DNA of 64,000 bases from Fasciolopsis buskii (taxonomy: Eukaryota; Platyhelminthes; Trematoda; Plagiorchiida; Fasciolidae): the NCBI GenBank assembly GCA_008360955.1, contig LUCM01000091.1, positions 62,892 to 126,891 on the forward strand, written 5' to 3'. The notes beneath the pieces are model-generated. The model was not told the origin of the DNA, ran no database searches, and saw only the letters and a program-made list of their open reading frames with translations. This document shows, piece after piece, positions 60,300-64,000 of this stretch (the stretch's first letter is position 1; each line of letters opens with the position of its first letter). The translations under genes were made by a program, and so were the position numbers.

Positions 60300-60450
60300 A
60301 TTGTTAATATGATTTCTGCTGCCGTTACTACTACTGTTATTCCTATCGCTACTACTGCTACTACTACCACTGCTACTACTATTACTACTACTGCCACTGC
60401 TACCGCTACTGCTATTATTACTATCATTACTACTATTGTTACTAGCTCTA
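60300..60450. repeat. (ACT/GCT)n imperfect microsatellite
   Basis: About 150 bases of ACT with GCT, ATT and ACC variants. Open frames give Thr/Ile-rich or Ala/Val-rich translations on opposite strands, and they are repeat artefacts. Confidence 0.9.
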
Positions 60451-60699
60451 CTAATACAACTGCCGTTTGTACTTTTGCCGTTCCTCCTGCCAGCACCTTG
60501 CCATCGCGGTCTAACTTTTACTTTTTTTATCTTCAAAACCTAAAATTTTTCTTATGTAGCGCAGTTTACCAGTTCCAATGTCTCTTTAGTTATGCAGACT
60601 TGTTCCGTGAAGAGGAAACCACAAATCTAAACTCCCAGTTGTCTAGGCAATTGTACTTCATAAATTGATCAAGAAAAACCTGTGCTTTGATGTTTCGTG

Positions 60700-61255
60700 A
60701 TGAGATTTACGCTGAATTTTGGGTGGCTCAAACAAAAGTCCAAAACCGCTGGAGCCACTTCAAAAGATAAACAAAGAAAATCGACGATTGTGCATTATTC
60801 GATCAAAGCAACTTCATGGTAAGGGGAAGAGGGTCGTGCCAGAAAGTGGACAATAATTATGTATCTATTTCATAACTAGAACTTAAGGATTATGGAAGAA
60901 TGTAGGTTGTAGTCCCTTGGAGCCTTTGGGTGCGGTCGGTTGTTGACGGAATGCTGCAGATGAGTGCCTCACTGAGTGACTGAGTAGTTGAAGACATCGA
61001 GTGTATGAATGAGTGAGTGTGTGGGTGCGTTTCTGACCAAAGTAGGACGTTTTCAACTGCTCTCCGTTACGAATAGTGTATTCGAAGGGACTTTGAGGGT
61101 ACATTCAGACAGTTGCGCCATCGACAATTAGAAATGTTAGTCAAACCTTGCAACATCACTACATTCCAACATATTCCTCACTTGTTCTCCAACAATTTCG
61201 TTCTTTATTTTACTTCAACCATTCGTTTTGATATATATATATGTAAATATATGTA
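60700..61255. other. No feature recognised
   Basis: Unique-looking sequence. A GAGTGAGTG-type patch lies at about 60961-61025, and an ATATATAT run at about 61233-61255. Confidence 0.4.
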
Positions 61256-61261
61256 TATTAT

Positions 61262-61350
61262 TAACAAGGGTTGAGCAGCTACACAGTTCTTTTATGGTTC
61301 TCACTGGCAAACTGGATGTAGACTAATCAAGTCAGACCTCCTAAAACCGA
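61262..61350 (+). repeat. SINE-A tail fragment
   Basis: AACAAGGGTTGAGCAGCTACA...TTATGGTT...GGATGTAGAC matches the tail of the next copy (AACAAGGATGTGACAGCTGC...CATGGTT...GGATGTGAAC). Only the tail is present. Confidence 0.45.
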
Positions 61351-61519
61351 AAACTATCAAGTCGCAAATCAGTACACGTTTTAGCGTGTTGCCTTCTTCC
61401 CGTACACATACGTTCGTTGTCATCCGGAAGTCGTTCCTCTGATGCGTTTAAACATCTGAGGCCTTCAAAGTCCACTCGCGGATATCGATGCCAATAAATT
61501 GTTCAATGAGTCGTTGGGA

Positions 61520-61745
61520 CTTAGGCCGGCCAGAGTAAGTTTTAGGGAGTTGCCCTCACAACTGTTCGTCTCGGGTTCGCGTCACAGCTTGGGTGAGATG
61601 GATATTGAAGGCTGATTATTATTAACAAGGATGTGACAGCTGCACGGCGCCTCCATGGTTTCCAGTGGAATGTTGGATGTGAACACTACGATGAACTTTT
61701 CAGACAACTAAATCAAATCTTCTACTAACGGAAAACATATATGTA
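61520..61745 (+). repeat. SINE-A copy, subfamily with different 3' tail
   Basis: Contains CTCGGGTTCGCGTCACAGC (B box about 61578-61588), then TTGGGTGAGATGGATATTG, CTGATTATTATTAACAAGGA and GACAGCTGCACGG, matching the SINE-A body. The A-box part is eroded. After the shared CCATGGTTTCC the tail departs from the 35771 and 54771 copies but matches the fragment at 61262-61350, so these two form a subfamily. Confidence 0.6.
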
Positions 61746-61749
61746 TATA

Positions 61750-64000
61750 TGTACCTTTGTAAATATGCCTGAATTGGCATATGTACTTGTATAATCGTTC
61801 GTGATAATACGAGCAAAGGCCCTATTATATCGTAAAATTGCAAACTGGCTGTTCAGATAGGTGATGAGACTCAATTCATATGGCCCACTTCCTTCGCGAG
61901 AATACTCAACCTAATAACAACGAATACACAGAGAAAGGTACCAGAAGGCAAATATGCATATATGATTGGGCTGTTGTCTAATTCATGCTGAATTTAAACC
62001 GTAAGACCTGTTGTGAATGGTCAGTCGAGTTTGCTCAAGCAGCAGTAGACTAATCAACAGGCTCTGCGATGAACGGTTATTAGACGAAACCGATTGGCCA
62101 CTTCAAATGCAAAATCAATAAGTATGTCACGAGTTTATGTGAAACAGCGGTCGTTTTTAAGTGAACTATCGTCATGCTTATTTGCGAGGATAATACGTAC
62201 CTGTTTATCGATCTTGTCTATCCGAACTTTTATAATTTTAGTGTGATAACAATTGGCTAAAATTCAACTATCTTTTGTCAATGGGTTCACTATCTGAAAT
62301 TTAAAGATCATCGATGAGGTTCCGAATACGGCTATCGGTGACCGCAAAATGTATTTGTCAAGGTTGAGGCAATTCATAGATTGTGTGTTACGATCGATAA
62401 TCCTTTTCTTACATGTATCCAATTGATCTTGTGCATGAAAATATGTACAGCGTAATTGGATGTGTTGGTATAATTAGGAATCCCTGTAAACGAAGTTAGT
62501 CGCCAAATTGTGTTCTCCTAACGTGCGTAGTGGGAGTCATTCGGAAGATGGGAACCATCGTTGGGTATCATCAAATGGTTTGGCGATTCAAGACTTGAAG
62601 AAAGACTGACGAATCGATGAAATTGAAGAAGTAGAAGAGGCCTGAGAAAATGCTGAGCGAAGAAAATGATTATTGTTGGATGGAAAACTCCTGACAACTC
62701 TTGCAAATGCTTCAAGATATCACCCAACAAGGGAATGTGCAATCAAAACTCGGTTTGTTCCGACGCAGTAAGCACACAATTCCCGTGATTTAAAATTGGG
62801 ATCAAAATTCTCTTCTGGATGAAACGAGGTTCGGACTATATTGAAAAATCGATTCGTCGTGTGACGAATCGGCGCATGCAACTGCTCAAAAGTCACTAAC
62901 ACAGCCCGGTCAATAGAAAGCGCAATTGGCCGAAGTTCCGGCCATTTCGATTCGTCTTTCCCACGGCAGATGTTACAATTGTAAATCCCATAGCCAGTAC
63001 TGTATTAGTGATCTTTGAACCACTGCATTTACGTGAAATGCCCTTCCTTTGAAGTGATGGGTAATGCAGAATATCAATAAGCTGTAGAGTATGAAAGCAT
63101 AAAGCAAGAGACGTTCTTCTTTGTACCCTTGGACAACTGAGGAGAGGCAGCGTACTCTAAGGAACACAGTAGGCATGCGTGGTCTAAATTCCCTTAACCT
63201 TTTCGTGTTATTAATCGCTATTAGGCGATCGTAGGATGGAGTCACAGAAAAGTGCTGTGTCTAGCAAACCAGTTTCAAGAATAGAGCAAACCTCAGTCTA
63301 GTTGTTAACGTCTCATGGATGAAAACATGAGAAAAAGAACAACCAATATGCTGGTCCACATCATTTCACAGATGATGCAAACTTGACGGAACCTTGCAAG
63401 GATGGTCCAGTCAACGTCATCACCCTGTTGGAAACCAAAAGAATTCAGGAAGGTACATTGTTCCTCAAGGTGGACCGAAACTGTCAATGCCAGTGGCACA
63501 TAAAGGGGAGCTGGATTCGAGGAAATCTACAGGATGTATGTTCACCACTCCTTGAGAGATACTGACTGGCCATGCAGGGTTTTTGAATAGGTGTATGGCG
63601 TTGATGCAAGCATTGAGGGTGGATGGATATGAAACTGGATACACGTACAATCAGATAGGCCTTATTTGGAACTTTTGAAATATGAAATGACAACTGTACA
63701 ACCAATTAAACTTAAGGTTAGGTAGACGTACTATGAGGTCAGCAGATGGATTTTAGACACTGCCCCATATTGGATAGGACAGAAAAACGGGAACACACAA
63801 AGTAGACTGGCTTGAAGCAATACCGTCCTCAACAGGTTATTAGTCAGAAGCACGATCACAGTTTGGCGTGTGTGTGCGTTCTTGAGTACGTGCGAATGAG
63901 TGCATGAAAAAATGCCTGCATATGCACGATCGAGTCGTGTGATGGTGCGTGTGAGTGAACATACACCTTGGATGAACTGTCATTGAATCTCTGGTGATTC
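61750..64000. other. No supported gene
   Basis: Unique-looking sequence to the window end. Several overlapping frames of 60-90 codons occur, without motif. No repeat copy was recognised. Confidence 0.4.

Noticed and set aside
1..64000. Bacterial operons, CRISPR arrays, phage or plasmid features
   Set aside because: No repeat-spacer pattern, no clustered long frames with ribosome-binding sites, and the repeat content is eukaryotic.

Overview
The window looks like non-coding or intronic DNA from a repeat-rich metazoan, most likely a parasitic flatworm and probably a trematode. That call is an inference from four things: AT-leaning composition with abundant CA, CTAT, GAT and ACT simple repeats; non-LTR retrotransposon fossils whose translations resemble fluke elements; tRNA-derived SINEs; and isolated exon-like ORFs with GT/AG borders. 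No complete protein-coding gene can be assembled. There is no bacterial-style operon, no CRISPR array and no viral genome. Two runs of N (33520-33717 and 48521-49157) are assembly gaps.

Layout. 1-3960: unique sequence with one SINE-B copy (minus strand) and two old SINE-A copies. About 4040-6680: a degenerate non-LTR retrotransposon (LINE-1, copy 1, plus strand). 6700-19980: mostly unique sequence with two exon-like ORFs. 19984-20470: a CTAT satellite. 23890-24800: a SINE-B copy running into a long degenerate trinucleotide tract. 29455-30632: ACT and CA repeats. 33850-34845: first copy of an unclassified 1-kb repeat. 35771-36202: two SINE-A copies head to head, forming a palindrome. 36737-40102: a possible secreted-peptide gene (signal-peptide exon and a terminal exon with a polyadenylation signal), with a long ORF and a decayed second LINE family in between. 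41486-41666: an inverted repeat. 43511-44480: the 3' end of an RTE-like LINE (minus). About 45272-45335: a 5S rRNA-like remnant. 48427-51155: LINE-1 copy 2 (minus), interrupted by the second gap. 54771-55323: a SINE-A copy and a 208-bp hairpin. 56415-57028: two phase-compatible exon candidates. 57060-57400: a GAT-rich tract. 57745-58765: second copy of the 1-kb repeat. 58860-59450: a probable high-copy repeat. 60300-60450: an ACT tract. 61262-61745: two SINE-A copies.

What stands out. Three LINE families and two SINE families are identified by comparing sequences inside this window, so those calls rest on direct observation. LINE-1 occurs on opposite strands at both ends of the window. Comparing the copies shows that the second assembly gap sits at a point where copy 1 has essentially no sequence. 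The exon candidates (9439-9560 minus, 36737-36879 plus, 56415-56626 and 56965-57028 plus, 45912-46091 plus) rest on open frames with splice signals. None could be assigned to a known family, so no function is given.
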